Positions 16,893-26,427 are shown, counted from the first letter of the stretch. The stretch is 61,630 nucleotides of DNA from Flammeovirgaceae bacterium UBA7330 (GCA_002471275.1 DKPQ01000008.1:1-61630); one strand, 5' to 3'. Program-made: numbers and translations. The notes: generated from the sequence alone by a model not told the origin.

Positions 16893-17495
16893 TCAACCTT
16901 TGTTGATATCACTCAGCTGGTTATCAATGCCTGTTTTTTCTACCTCCTTCAATCGATCACATAATCGCAGAAGTTCTGTCATCAGTTCCTTTCCTTTATC
17001 AGCGTTGTACCAGTTCTGAATAGCAATCTTGATTGTTTCGGAATCTGCATTTTTTGCTTTCAAATTTGCCAACACATCCGCCGCTCCATTAGGCCGCGGT
17101 CCCCAAACAAACAGGTCATTATCGGCTTCATCTTTAATGATAAGCCTAGGGATGCTTTTACTTCCGTTGGTCAGATAGCTGTCTATCAGGAACGGCTCGC
17201 TATCCCTCAATTGGATATCATATGAGATCAGCTCATTTAGCTCAGTCATTCTTACCAGGAATGGAATCACATGTGCGGCATCTCCACACCAGGGTTCAGT
17301 GATAATGATCCATTTTTGTGGCGAAGTAATCTTCTTCAACCGTGATGAGAGGCTGTCGTCCAGTACCAGGAGTTTGTCCCAACGCTTCATCCTTGATCGG
17401 TTGAGCCTGGTGTATTCCATGTACGATTCCTTACTGTAGTAGGTAGGGTTTGCTAATATTTCTTCAAATAGCTGCTTGTATTCGGTATAATTCAT
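16893..17495 (-). CDS. Thioredoxin-like protein with single active-site Cys
   Basis: A 200-residue cytosolic protein with a thioredoxin fold (pfam Thioredoxin_9 type). The redox motif is EPWCGDAAH: C70 is present but the resolving cysteine of CxxC is replaced by Ala, so the protein cannot work as an ordinary dithiol oxidoreductase. The IPRLIIKD segment holds the cis-Pro. Similar bacillithiol/thiol-adjacent proteins are common in Bacteroidota, where they may act in monothiol or chaperone roles. Neighbours give no further clue. Confidence 0.8.
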   Translation of the reverse strand: MNYTEYKQLFEEILANPTYYSKESYMEYTRLNRSRMKRWDKLLVLDDSLSSRLKKITSPQKWIIITEPWCGDAAHVIPFLVRMTELNELISYDIQLRDSEPFLIDSYLTNGSKSIPRLIIKDEADNDLFVWGPRPNGAADVLANLKAKNADSETIKIAIQNWYNADKGKELMTELLRLCDRLKEVEKTGIDNQLSDINKG

Positions 17496-17659
17496 CTAAA
17501 AATCTCTTTCTTCTTCATTCACAATATCTGAAAAGAAAGATATGGCGAGAATTGTTCCCTGCATTCTATAAATCTTGTTTTTTAAAGTTGAATTGTCGGT
17601 TGGGGTACTTTGTAAAAGGACAAGTTTTTAGTTTAGCGGGATTTGGAATCCCTTTTTAT

Positions 17660-18913
17660 CTAAAGTTCGACACTCCATGCGGAACATGTCGAACAGCCCG
17701 GGGTATGTTGTTGGCCTGTCGGGGGAAAGGCCACGGAAACCGGATCAACTTTAACTAGTGGAGGATAAACATTCCAATGAATTGAATTTTTGATAGCTCT
17801 GGTAATAGGATATAATGACCAGATGATGAGGACGGCAAATAATACCCGTATATAAAATCCCTCCAACTGTCCGATGTTTTGATCTATCAAAGAGAAAAGC
17901 AATAGCAGGATAGGCACATAAATGACTGCTAAATATCGTTCCATGTCAGATAAAAAACTGAAATCTTTCACTTTGTCATTTACCACTGTGTAATCTATGA
18001 GGAGCAGAAATAAATAGTAGGTTATCGAAATTATCAGTAAGAAAAACTGGCCTTTAGTCAAGCGGATTTTGGTCCTGATCCACACAATGATCAGAAGGAT
18101 CAACAAAGCCAACAAATAGTATTGTCCCAGTTGAAAGACCAATTGATTCGGAAGAAACCACGAAAAGAAAATATCCTGATAATAGCTGCGAAATAAATTA
18201 GGGAGAAAACTGACGAAAAGGTTGGAAGCAAAGGCACTGAATCCGGTTCCCTTTTGCTGATAATGCAATCCGATCCAGATAATTGTGGGCAAAACTGATA
18301 TCAGGCCATAAAAAAGACCTCTTAAGAGGGAAGTTCTGTTTGGTTTGTTGAAATCAAACAAAGCAAGCGCGAAAGCAGGTATCAGAAACAGCCCCGCATA
18401 CCGCTGAAGGCATATCAAAATTCCCAATGCGGCCAGACCGTAGAGGTAGATCAGCCTGGAAGTCATCTGAAACTGGAGGAGCAATAAAATCTTAAAGACC
18501 AGGAAAGTGATAAAAAGCGGCTCCGACCAAAGAAAGTTAAATTGCATGAGTATCGGCGTAGCTAAGGCGAGCCAAATCGCACACATGATTTGCATACGCT
18601 TGTTCTGAATAAAATGTCTGATCAGTAACATCATTCCCCAGCACAGGGACAGATAGCACAGGAGATTGAAGTATCTGTAGACCTCGAGATCACCTCCAAA
18701 CGTTGACAGGATCAATGGAAATAATGGGGCCCAATTGGTGAAGGACTCGCCGCTGGTTGTTAATAGTTTTCCTTCGCTTTGGAAACTCTCAGCTGCTTGC
18801 AAATATTCTCGGGAATCATAGGTCAGGTTAATCTGTGATGTAGAATAAGTCAACAATATAAATGAGCATCCAAATATTATTGTGAGAATTAAGGTCTGGC
18901 GATTGACATCCAT
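17660..18913 (-). CDS. Polytopic membrane protein, glycosyltransferase-39-like
   Basis: A 417-residue protein with about ten membrane helices. An early YDSREYLQAAESF loop after the first helix resembles the acidic catalytic loop of PMT/ArnT-type (GT39/GT83) glycosyltransferases, so a lipid-linked sugar transferase is plausible but unproven. The last 30 or so residues (PPTGQQHTPGCSTCSAWSVEL, split here by position 390-417) are unlike the rest; they are encoded by a palindromic element at 17665-17694, so the natural end may have been replaced by repeat insertion or a frameshift. No glycan cluster neighbours it. Confidence 0.6.
   Translation of the reverse strand: MDVNRQTLILTIIFGCSFILLTYSTSQINLTYDSREYLQAAESFQSEGKLLTTSGESFTNWAPLFPLILSTFGGDLEVYRYFNLLCYLSLCWGMMLLIRHFIQNKRMQIMCAIWLALATPILMQFNFLWSEPLFITFLVFKILLLLQFQMTSRLIYLYGLAALGILICLQRYAGLFLIPAFALALFDFNKPNRTSLLRGLFYGLISVLPTIIWIGLHYQQKGTGFSAFASNLFVSFLPNLFRSYYQDIFFSWFLPNQLVFQLGQYYLLALLILLIIVWIRTKIRLTKGQFFLLIISITYYLFLLLIDYTVVNDKVKDFSFLSDMERYLAVIYVPILLLLFSLIDQNIGQLEGFYIRVLFAVLIIWSLYPITRAIKNSIHWNVYPPLVKVDPVSVAFPPTGQQHTPGCSTCSAWSVEL
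17665..17694. repeat. Palindromic element overlapping 3' end of membrane gene
   Basis: GTTCGACA (17665-17672) is a perfect inverted match to TGTCGAAC (17687-17694), with a nested TCC/GGA pair in the 14-base loop. It encodes the last residues of the membrane protein before its TAG at 17660-17662. A second short dyad (GGGATT/AATCCC, 17638-17652) followed by T5 lies just beyond and reads as a weak terminator on the + strand. The pair looks like a mobile or regulatory hairpin that has merged with the gene end. Confidence 0.5.
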
Positions 18914-19168
18914 GCTTGAACGCTTAGTTCATGTGAAGATAGGCTTCAACAGGTAAAAAATTGAGATATTTTATGGTTGAACTCTCCACCTTGCAATCCT
19001 GTTGCCCTTTGGGTCATTGTGACCGTCCACTTTAGGAGACGATACCTGACCCTTGGAGTCAATCCAATCTTCCTAAAAAAGGGGTGTAAAGGAGGTGTAT
19101 AGCTACCCTGGACGGAATATATTGGGGCGAGAGCTACGGAGGCCAAGGTGGCCTGTGAGCCACATAAG

Positions 19169-19741
19169 TCACAACTCCTTCACCACCTTACAGGTATTTC
19201 CCAAAGCCAGAACATCATCAGGAATGTCTTTTGTTACCACGCTGCCTGCTCCAACGGTCACATTGTCGCCTATGGTGACTCCGGGGAGAATCATCACTCC
19301 TCCACCTATCCAGACTTTGTCTCCAATCGACACAGGTTTTGCAGAAGTGAGGTATGGAGTTTCGGTATCACTTTATATCACCCGTTCGGAGGCTTTCATG
19401 GGATGGCCTGCCGTATAGATCTGCACGAATGGGGCGATAAGTCCATTTTCCCCAATGGTGATTTTATTGTCATCGAGAAAAATACAATTGGTATTGACGA
19501 AAGTATCCTTTCCTATGGATATATTCTCTTCGTAATCACAGTTGAAAGGTGCTTCGATCCATACACGGGGTTCCTTAAATCCCAATAAGTCATCCAGCAA
19601 CTGTTCACGCTCATCCAACAATTCGGAGTCGAGGTTATTAAAAGCTTTCAACAGCTTTCGGGCTCTGTGATACATCGCGATCAGCTCCGGATCCCGTGCA
19701 TCATAGTATTGCCCTGCCAGTAATTTCTCTTTTTCTGTCAT
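19169..19741 (-). pseudogene. maa: Maltose O-acetyltransferase-like gene with in-frame stop
   Basis: Full-length homology of 190 codons to hexapeptide-repeat sugar O-acetyltransferases (Maa/GAT type). The intact part has the N-terminal helical Mac domain (1-60), left-handed beta-helix coils and the catalytic H113 in YTAGHP. At codon 123 an ochre TAA (19373-19375) follows ASERVI. After it the same frame continues with SDTETPYLTSAKPVSIGD, VWIGGGVMILPGV, VTVGAGSVVTKDIP and a normal end at TGA 19169-19171. A single substitution (for example Lys or Glu to TAA) would explain it. The truncated 122-residue product would lose the acetyl-CoA-binding coils. Confidence 0.85.
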
Positions 19742-19899
19742 TTGATCTTTGGATTATAACTCTTCTCAAAAGAACAAAAAAATGCGGATGCAGAGCAATA
19801 GCCGATCTGGCTATTTCATCCTGGAGAATATTTGTGACATGGAATCCGTATCGATCGATTTCATAATTTTTTACTTGATGGTTAGAAATCAATTTCTGA

Positions 19900-20802
19900 T
19901 CACTCAAACTTCAGCACCCGATCCTGCTCCCGGCCAAAACCTTTGATCTCGAGTCGGTCATCAAAAACGCTTACGATAGCAAATGCATTCGTATCCTGCT
20001 CCACCATCCCCTCAAAAGCCAGGTGATGGATGTTGCCTTCTTTTGTGTAATGTCCCTTATGCGTATGGCCATTGAAATAAGTGACTACATTGCTGTATTT
20101 ATTGATGACATCCAGAAGTTTTGCATCATCCCAAAGATTGTGAGCTGCATTTTTAGGCATCACCGGGAAATGGCAAAAAAGCATCACACGCTGCTTCTTT
20201 CGTTTTGCCAATTCGAGTTCCGCCTTTACCCAGGCTAGTTGTTTGCTTCCCAAAGCTCCATTCCACACATAGGCATTGGGAGCTTTCGCTGCTTTAAGTT
20301 GATCAAGTATCACCTCAGCTTCTGCATATTCTTCACTGCCCTTTTCGGCTCCATACATGCTCACCCGGTTTCCATCCAGGTAGATGAATCTCCAGCCTTT
20401 CACCGTTTTGGAATAATACCGATCCTTAAGCCCTAAAAGCCCGGGTATCTGCGCTTTATATTCCTCCTCAACAGCATATTCATGATTACCCAGCGCATGA
20501 TGTAGCGGACATTTTAATCCATCAGCAATTCTGATCAGGGTGTCGTAGCTCTCAAAATCCCTGTCAATGAAATCCCCAAGGCTGGCAACAAACTTCAGAT
20601 CATGTTGATTCAATTCAGTCACCGCTTCCGTGAGTTTTGTAGGGGACTGGCTGTAGTTTCTCGTGCCAGAGGTCTCACAGGCACAGTACTGTACATCGGC
20701 TATTACTCCGAATTGGAACTTCGGATTTTCGTTCCCCTGACCGTATAGAAAAGTACAGGATGAGCATATCAACACCCAAACTAAAGATCTTAATAAACTC
20801 AT
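19900..20802 (-). CDS. Secreted metallophosphoesterase, ADPRM-like
   Basis: A 300-residue protein with a signal peptide (about 1-21, ending FLYG). Metal motifs are GVIADVQYC, LGDFIDRD, GNHEY, CHFP and NGHTHKG, in the order of calcineurin-like phosphodiesterases. The ADVQYC...RNYSQSPTKL pattern resembles the manganese-dependent ADP-ribose/CDP-alcohol diphosphatases (ADPRM). It could thus release phosphate from nucleotide-diphospho compounds in the periplasm (inference). It is followed at 15 bp by the Gfo/Idh gene on the same strand, suggesting one transcript from 23258 downwards. Confidence 0.85.
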   Translation of the reverse strand: MSLLRSLVWVLICSSCTFLYGQGNENPKFQFGVIADVQYCACETSGTRNYSQSPTKLTEAVTELNQHDLKFVASLGDFIDRDFESYDTLIRIADGLKCPLHHALGNHEYAVEEEYKAQIPGLLGLKDRYYSKTVKGWRFIYLDGNRVSMYGAEKGSEEYAEAEVILDQLKAAKAPNAYVWNGALGSKQLAWVKAELELAKRKKQRVMLFCHFPVMPKNAAHNLWDDAKLLDVINKYSNVVTYFNGHTHKGHYTKEGNIHHLAFEGMVEQDTNAFAIVSVFDDRLEIKGFGREQDRVLKFE

Positions 20803-20816
20803 CCTGACCTAATTAT

Positions 20817-21839
20817 TTAAAGTTTTACACTCTTGCCTGTCGCGGCAGACTTATCCGCTGCGAACACAATCTCGTGCGTTTTCATGCATTGCTTGAGTCC
20901 TGTAAGCGGCATGGGCTCTCCATCCAGGATTGACTGGAAGAACTGCCTGAACTGTCCCTCATAAGGGTGATCCGAGACATCTCCTGAATCAATCATTTTC
21001 AGCGCCAGCTCACTCCATCGTGACTTATCTGCATGCAGTTTTTCTGAATGGAACTTGTTGTCCAGCATGCTTCCTTCGCTACCTACCAGGTGCGTATGGA
21101 AGTAATAAGGCTGCAGACAATCCACCACAGCAGAACACTTACCTACTTTACCACTTTTGAACTTCAAAATGGTGACACTGGTAGTTTTGTATTCGTAGGG
21201 TGAAAAAATCTCACTTTTGCTTCGGGTATCGTAGCTGGTCACTTCTTCCACATCATCTCCCATCATCAGCAACAGAATATCCATGGCATGGCATCCGGCT
21301 GTAACCAGAGCACTACCACCTCCATCTTTCTTGGCGTTCCAGTCGAACTGGCCCACCCATGGACCAATGCCATGATAGTAATCAACCTCACCATAGTGAA
21401 GGTCACCCAACAAGCCCTGATCAACGATTGACTTTGTTGAAAGGAACTGATTTGACCATCGACACTCAAAGCATATAGTGAACGATACACCAGCCGCTGT
21501 CACAGCTTTCTCCACTTCCAGACAGTCTTCCCAGCTCAATGCCATTGGCTTTTCCAGGATGATGTGTTTACCTGCTTTCGCTGCAGCAATGGCATGCTCC
21601 TTATGCATGTAGCTGTAGCTGCAGATAGAAACTACATCAATGGATTTGTCTGACAGCATCTTATCCAAGTCAGTGTAAGATGTGATGTCCGATCCCCATT
21701 TCGCGCTTAGCTCAGCATCGTTGTGAGGTCTTGAAGAATAGATTGCATTGACAGTTGCGTTGCCAGTGCTATTGATGGCATCAATGTGTGCGGTGGCTAC
21801 CCATCCGTAGCCGATAATTCCAACTCTTAGTTTTTTCAT
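20817..21839 (-). CDS. Gfo/Idh/MocA family oxidoreductase
   Basis: A 340-residue NAD(P)-dependent sugar or inositol dehydrogenase-like protein. The Rossmann motif GIIGYGWVATAH opens the sequence (about 7-18) and the EKPMAL motif with its catalytic Lys lies near residue 96. The C-terminal GFO_IDH_MocA domain ends with a typical KTHEIVFAADKSA helix. There is no signal peptide, so it is cytosolic. It follows the larger Tat-exported family member by 12 bp and precedes the ADPRM-like phosphoesterase. The substrate is unknown. Confidence 0.9.
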   Translation of the reverse strand: MKKLRVGIIGYGWVATAHIDAINSTGNATVNAIYSSRPHNDAELSAKWGSDITSYTDLDKMLSDKSIDVVSICSYSYMHKEHAIAAAKAGKHIILEKPMALSWEDCLEVEKAVTAAGVSFTICFECRWSNQFLSTKSIVDQGLLGDLHYGEVDYYHGIGPWVGQFDWNAKKDGGGSALVTAGCHAMDILLLMMGDDVEEVTSYDTRSKSEIFSPYEYKTTSVTILKFKSGKVGKCSAVVDCLQPYYFHTHLVGSEGSMLDNKFHSEKLHADKSRWSELALKMIDSGDVSDHPYEGQFRQFFQSILDGEPMPLTGLKQCMKTHEIVFAADKSAATGKSVKL

Positions 21840-21851
21840 TTCAAAAATTTA

Positions 21852-23258
21852 TCAACTCATTTCCCAACCTGCTCTTACAGGTTCTTTAATCAATTCATCG
21901 GCGCTTGACCAACCTTTTACTTTCATGTTTTCGGCATCCCATTCGATCTTCTGGCCTCGCATCCTCAACGAAAGTACTCCCAGTAAGGTAATCTCCGTAA
22001 GTCGTGATGCATAATCAAAGTTAGACAAAGCTCTGGGACCACCAGTGATTTCATCAATCCACTCTTTGTGGTGTCCCGGGCTTCTTGGTATTGACTGCTC
22101 AGGCTTCTCAAATGAATCACCCAGCGCTTTAGGGAATACCAATGGCTCACTCCACATTCCACCACTCTGGACGATCACGCCCTTTTCACCCACAAACATG
22201 GTTCCACGACCTTCCAGGGTAAAACGTGAAGGCATCTCCAGAGGAAGCTCAGGCTGCAGACCACCGGAATACCAGTTAAGCTTCACTTCTGGTCTCTTAT
22301 CTGTTGCAGGGAAGTAATAATACCCTATTTCCCCGAATGGTGCAATCTCTTTGCTTCTTCTGTTGCCCGCAGGGAATACCTGCACGCTGGTAGGATCAGC
22401 CAAATCAAGTCCCCAGACGGCTACGTCCATGTCATGACATCCGAAATCGCCCAGTGCACCAGCACCAAACTTCCAGAAATCCCTCCAGGTGATCGGAGTA
22501 AATGATTCATGGTATTCCTGAAACTCGGTTGGTCCCAGCCACAGATCCCAATTCAATCCAGCAGGAACGGGTGTCGGTTCGGTTGGAAGTCCTTTTAAAC
22601 CTGGATTCCATCGTGTAGCGCCTACCCAACAGTTTACTTCTTTCACATTGCCAATCACACCCGCTCTTAGATACTCAACGGTAGTCCTAAGTGCATCGGC
22701 TGCATGGCCCTGATTACCCATCTGAGTAGCCAGTCCTGTTTCTTTAGCTACCTCCCGCATCTTACGAGCTTCCCAAATATTGTGACACATGGGTTTCTCT
22801 GTGTAGACGTGTTTTCCCTGCCTCATGGAAGTGATAGAGACGTAGGCATGTGTGTTGTCCGGCGTGGCACACACGATAGCATCGATGGATTTCTCCTTCT
22901 CAAGCATCACCCTGAAATCCTCGTAAATGGAAATCTTTTGTTTCACAGACTTTTCGGCATATTCCTCTTCAATCCATTTTTTGAAAGGAACCCGTCCTGT
23001 TTCGTTGCCATACAAAACGCCGGTAGGCATCTGGTGTTCCATCGGATCAGCGACTGACACCAGCCTTACGTTATCCAGCTTCATGAGCTCTCTCACGCTA
23101 AACATGGATTGTCCGCCTGCTCCCACGATCCCTACATTGACCCTGTCACTAGGAGCCACGTATCCGGCACCACCCAAAACATGGCGAGGTACGATCATGG
23201 CTGCTGCAGAAGAAGCTGCAACCTGCTTGATAAAATGTCTTCTTTGATTTTTTTTCAT
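21852..23258 (-). CDS. Tat-exported Gfo/Idh/MocA family protein
   Basis: A 468-residue protein with a twin-arginine signal at the N terminus (KNQRRHFIKQ, then an Ala-rich hydrophobic core to about 30). The Rossmann fold begins at GIVGAGGQS and the catalytic EKP motif is in VYTEKPMCHN. Residues GDFGCHDMDVAVWGLD match the large Bacteroidota/Planctomycete-type family members. Such exported proteins probably carry their cofactor across the membrane folded, and can act as oxidoreductases or, as in GH109, as NAD-dependent glycosidases. A role in glycan processing is inference. Confidence 0.9.
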   Translation of the reverse strand: MKKNQRRHFIKQVAASSAAAMIVPRHVLGGAGYVAPSDRVNVGIVGAGGQSMFSVRELMKLDNVRLVSVADPMEHQMPTGVLYGNETGRVPFKKWIEEEYAEKSVKQKISIYEDFRVMLEKEKSIDAIVCATPDNTHAYVSITSMRQGKHVYTEKPMCHNIWEARKMREVAKETGLATQMGNQGHAADALRTTVEYLRAGVIGNVKEVNCWVGATRWNPGLKGLPTEPTPVPAGLNWDLWLGPTEFQEYHESFTPITWRDFWKFGAGALGDFGCHDMDVAVWGLDLADPTSVQVFPAGNRRSKEIAPFGEIGYYYFPATDKRPEVKLNWYSGGLQPELPLEMPSRFTLEGRGTMFVGEKGVIVQSGGMWSEPLVFPKALGDSFEKPEQSIPRSPGHHKEWIDEITGGPRALSNFDYASRLTEITLLGVLSLRMRGQKIEWDAENMKVKGWSSADELIKEPVRAGWEMS

Positions 23259-23482
23259 ATTCTCTGAACTAGCACTTTTATTCTTAACTCCCGAAACCTG
23301 ATCACCTCCGCCTCAACAATACTTCTGGGGACAGCCCGTATTCATTTGGATTTATTGTCCCTTCTCTAAACATGATAACCTGGTGGGAAGCTCAAAAATA
23401 CAACGTCATCGATTACTTGAAATAATAATGGTAGGAAAGATGAAATATTGAGTAATAAAAGTTGATAGCCCGAAAAACAACT

Positions 23483-24781
23483 ATGCAACTCAAAACAATT
23501 TCAAGCTTCATTCTATTAATTTCTTCATTCACACCCCTTTTTTCTCAACAGGATAAACCCAAACATATTGTCCTGACCTGGGAAAATGATCCATCCACAA
23601 CTCAAAGTGTATGCTGGCAAACGTCGTCAAAAACTGAAGATCCCATTGTGCTTCTCACGCCAGCCAGTCACCGACCTTATGGAGAAGAAAAGGCAGTCCA
23701 ATATCAGGTTTCCATTGATTCAGTCATAAATGGCGATGGCTTGTTGCGATACTATTATCAGGCCAGCTTTACAGACCTGACTCCTGGCACACAATATCTT
23801 TATCAGGTTGGTTCTCTTGAAAATCGAAAGTCCGCATGGAACACCTTTACCACAGCAAAAGCCAATGATGATGACTTTTCATTCCTCTACCTGGGAGACA
23901 TCCAGAATGACATCCTGGCTTGGGGCTCAAGAACGATTCGTGAGGCTTATGCCAGCCAACCCCATGCAGCATTCATGCTTTTTGCAGGAGACCTGATCGA
24001 CAATGCACACGACCCCAACCAATGGGATGAATGGTTTGAGGCACTGAGTCATGTTTCCGAGCTGATGCCCATCGTGCCTGTTTCCGGCAACCATGAGTAT
24101 GAGGAAAGAGGACCAGATGAAGATGCTGAAGTACTATCAGTATATTGGAGGCCTCAATTTGGACTGCCTAAAAATGGTCCGACAGGGCTGGAAGAAAGTG
24201 CTTACTACATAGATTACCAATCGATGAGACTCATTGTGCTAAACAGTACAGCTGCACTATTGTCCAAAAAGATGCTTGAAAAGCAAACTGATTGGCTTGA
24301 GCAGGTGCTGAAAGACAATCCTAAGAAATGGACGATTGTATCCTTTCATCATCCCCTATTCTCCGCCCGGGATGGCCGTCATGGAGATTATCCTGACTTA
24401 CGCGAAACCTGGAAGCCTGTATTTGAAAAACATGGTGTGGATTTGGTGATCATGGGACATGACCATGTGTATAACCGGGGAAATCTGGGTCGAAGCCAGG
24501 GTCCGGTTTATGTGGTTTCCGTGGCTGGACCCAAGATGTATGGTGTCTTGCCAGAAAAAAGGTGGATGGATCGCAATGCAGTGGACACCCAGCTTTACCA
24601 GGTCATTTCGATCAAAGACAATACATTAGAACTGTCAGCCTACACGGTGATGCATGAACTTTATGATCATTTCAGCATTCAAAAGAGGCCTCGAATAGAC
24701 AACCAATTCACGGAACATATTTCATCGGATGATCATCCGGAAAACACATTTCCTCATGGATCAAGTGTTCGATCAAAATAA
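23483..24781 (+). CDS. Purple-acid-phosphatase-like metallophosphoesterase
   Basis: A 432-residue secreted enzyme. A TTG at 23462 opens the frame, but the ATG at 23483 is preferred because it gives a clean signal peptide (to FSQQ, about residue 23). It has an N-terminal fibronectin-like beta domain (about 25-130) and a catalytic domain with LYLGDIQND, FAGDLIDN, SGNHEYE, SFHHPLF and MGHDHVYN, which supply the metal ligands of purple acid phosphatase/phosphodiesterases. It likely removes phosphate from a periplasmic or surface substrate. It is the first gene of the + arm of the polysaccharide locus, 20 bp before a second metallophosphoesterase. Confidence 0.88.
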   Translation: MQLKTISSFILLISSFTPLFSQQDKPKHIVLTWENDPSTTQSVCWQTSSKTEDPIVLLTPASHRPYGEEKAVQYQVSIDSVINGDGLLRYYYQASFTDLTPGTQYLYQVGSLENRKSAWNTFTTAKANDDDFSFLYLGDIQNDILAWGSRTIREAYASQPHAAFMLFAGDLIDNAHDPNQWDEWFEALSHVSELMPIVPVSGNHEYEERGPDEDAEVLSVYWRPQFGLPKNGPTGLEESAYYIDYQSMRLIVLNSTAALLSKKMLEKQTDWLEQVLKDNPKKWTIVSFHHPLFSARDGRHGDYPDLRETWKPVFEKHGVDLVIMGHDHVYNRGNLGRSQGPVYVVSVAGPKMYGVLPEKRWMDRNAVDTQLYQVISIKDNTLELSAYTVMHELYDHFSIQKRPRIDNQFTEHISSDDHPENTFPHGSSVRSK

Positions 24782-24801
24782 CAACTAAGCTTAACCATTA
24801 A

Positions 24802-26397
24802 ATGAAACTCACTCAACTAAAAGCCATTAGCTCAACGCTACTGATCATTCTTACCCTGGGTATCCATGCACAAACTCAGGTAACCGGAATTGTATTTGAA
24901 GACCTCGACTCAGACGGCAAAAAGGACCGGAAAGAAAAGGGCATAGCGTCTGTTGCCGTAACCAATGGTATGGATGTAGCCCTCACAAATGAAAAGGGAC
25001 TTTACAGTCTACCAGCATCTGATGACATGATCGTCTCCGTGATCAAACCATCGGGATATGCAGTTCCAGTCAATGACCAAAATCAACCTCAGTTCTATTA
25101 CATCCATAAGATAAACGGTTCACCGCCGAACGACGATGGAGGGGTGGCTCCCAGTGGGCCCCTTCCTTCATCTGTCGATTTTCCTCTGATCCGTCAGGGT
25201 GAAAACCCCAATTTCACTGTGCTACTGTTTGGTGATCCCCAGGCAGATGACCTGACCAATGCCATGTATTTTGAGAAGGCCATCGTGTCGGAGGTTGAAG
25301 GAGTAAAGGATGTGGCTTTTGGGATCAGTCTCGGTGACCTTGGATCGAGAAAGCTGTTTGGCACCTATATCGAGTCACTGGCTAAAATTGGTATTCCCTG
25401 GTATAATGTATTTGGGAACCACGACATGAATGTGGGTTCGGAAGACATCCTCACCGATGAGACTTACGAATTGTACTTTGGCCCTCCCAACTATGCCTTC
25501 AACTATGCCAATGCGCATTTTATCATGCTGGATGACGTCATTTTCCCACATCCACTCAAAGGTGGTGGCTATATAGGAGGGTTCAGGGACGATATCCTGG
25601 AGTTTGTAAAAAATGACCTGAAGCATGTCCCTAAAGACAAACTCATTGTGGTGGGTTTTCACATCCCCATCTATGAGTTTGAACCTGGCCCTGACCAGTT
25701 TATAGAGGGTGATGTACAAAGACTTTTTGATTTACTTGAAGGATACAACTATACGCTTTCAATTTCCGGTCATACCCATTCGCATAATCACCATTTTTTC
25801 ACGAATGAAGAGGGATGGAAAAATGATAAACCACACCATCATTACAATCCAGGAGCCACGTCTGGTGATGTGTATAAAGGACCAAAAGATAAATATGGAA
25901 CACCGGCCTCTTTCATGAGGGATGGCACGCCCAAAGGCTATGCCTATCTCTACATCGACGATACAGCATATACTTATGACTACAAAGTCTCGGGCGAACC
26001 CCTGGATTATAAAATGAGCATTCATATCCCGAAGATTGTTCCGAAAACCAGGAGATACCGGGGCGAGATCATTGTCAATTTCTTTCAGGGGTCTCCTCTG
26101 GACACGGTAGAATACCGGGTGGATGATGGCGAGTGGGCCTCGTTGGAGCTGACACCCCGCTTCGATAAATATCTGCTGGACCTGGAGTATGAGTGGGACC
26201 ACGCGGAAGAGTTACCATGGGGCATCAGGCTCTCTACTCCCCTACCCTCCTCCCATATATGGAGCAGCAGGATGCTTTCACACTATGCTTTAGGAGAACA
26301 TACATTGGAGGTGAGAGTACGAGACTGGTTGGGGCGAACATACACCGCAAGCAAAACTTTCAGGATGGTTCCGGACCATTCTTATCTGCAGGAGTAA
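24802..26397 (+). CDS. Calcineurin-like phosphoesterase with N- and C-terminal beta domains
   Basis: A 531-residue secreted protein in three parts: signal peptide (to HAQTQ), a Cna-B/SdrD-like N-terminal domain with a dockerin-like DLDSDGKKD loop (about 30-110), a metallophosphoesterase core (LLFGDPQADD, SLGDLG, FGNHDMN, GFHIPIY, SGHTHSHNHHF) and a C-terminal beta domain with EYRVDDGEW and LGEHTLEVRVRDW. This is the usual MetallophosN-catalytic-MetallophosC layout. Cotranscribed with the preceding phosphoesterase and probably upstream of the sulfatase. Target unknown. Confidence 0.88.
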   Translation: MKLTQLKAISSTLLIILTLGIHAQTQVTGIVFEDLDSDGKKDRKEKGIASVAVTNGMDVALTNEKGLYSLPASDDMIVSVIKPSGYAVPVNDQNQPQFYYIHKINGSPPNDDGGVAPSGPLPSSVDFPLIRQGENPNFTVLLFGDPQADDLTNAMYFEKAIVSEVEGVKDVAFGISLGDLGSRKLFGTYIESLAKIGIPWYNVFGNHDMNVGSEDILTDETYELYFGPPNYAFNYANAHFIMLDDVIFPHPLKGGGYIGGFRDDILEFVKNDLKHVPKDKLIVVGFHIPIYEFEPGPDQFIEGDVQRLFDLLEGYNYTLSISGHTHSHNHHFFTNEEGWKNDKPHHHYNPGATSGDVYKGPKDKYGTPASFMRDGTPKGYAYLYIDDTAYTYDYKVSGEPLDYKMSIHIPKIVPKTRRYRGEIIVNFFQGSPLDTVEYRVDDGEWASLELTPRFDKYLLDLEYEWDHAEELPWGIRLSTPLPSSHIWSSRMLSHYALGEHTLEVRVRDWLGRTYTASKTFRMVPDHSYLQE

Positions 26398-26427
26398 TCT
26401 GGTAAATTTGGGTTAGGTCAAGAATTG

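Noticed and set aside
17660..17760. Frameshift in the last codons of the membrane protein 17660-18913
   Set aside because: Removing one base gives another short open tail but no recognisable homology, so the hairpin element is the better explanation.
18914..19168. Coding or RNA gene in the gap before the acetyltransferase relic
   Set aside because: Only short frames without homology and no tRNA-like structure were seen.
26403..26410. TAAATTTG as a sulfatase promoter -7 box
   Set aside because: It matches TAnnTTTG but lies 106 bp upstream with no -33 element; left out as unsupported.
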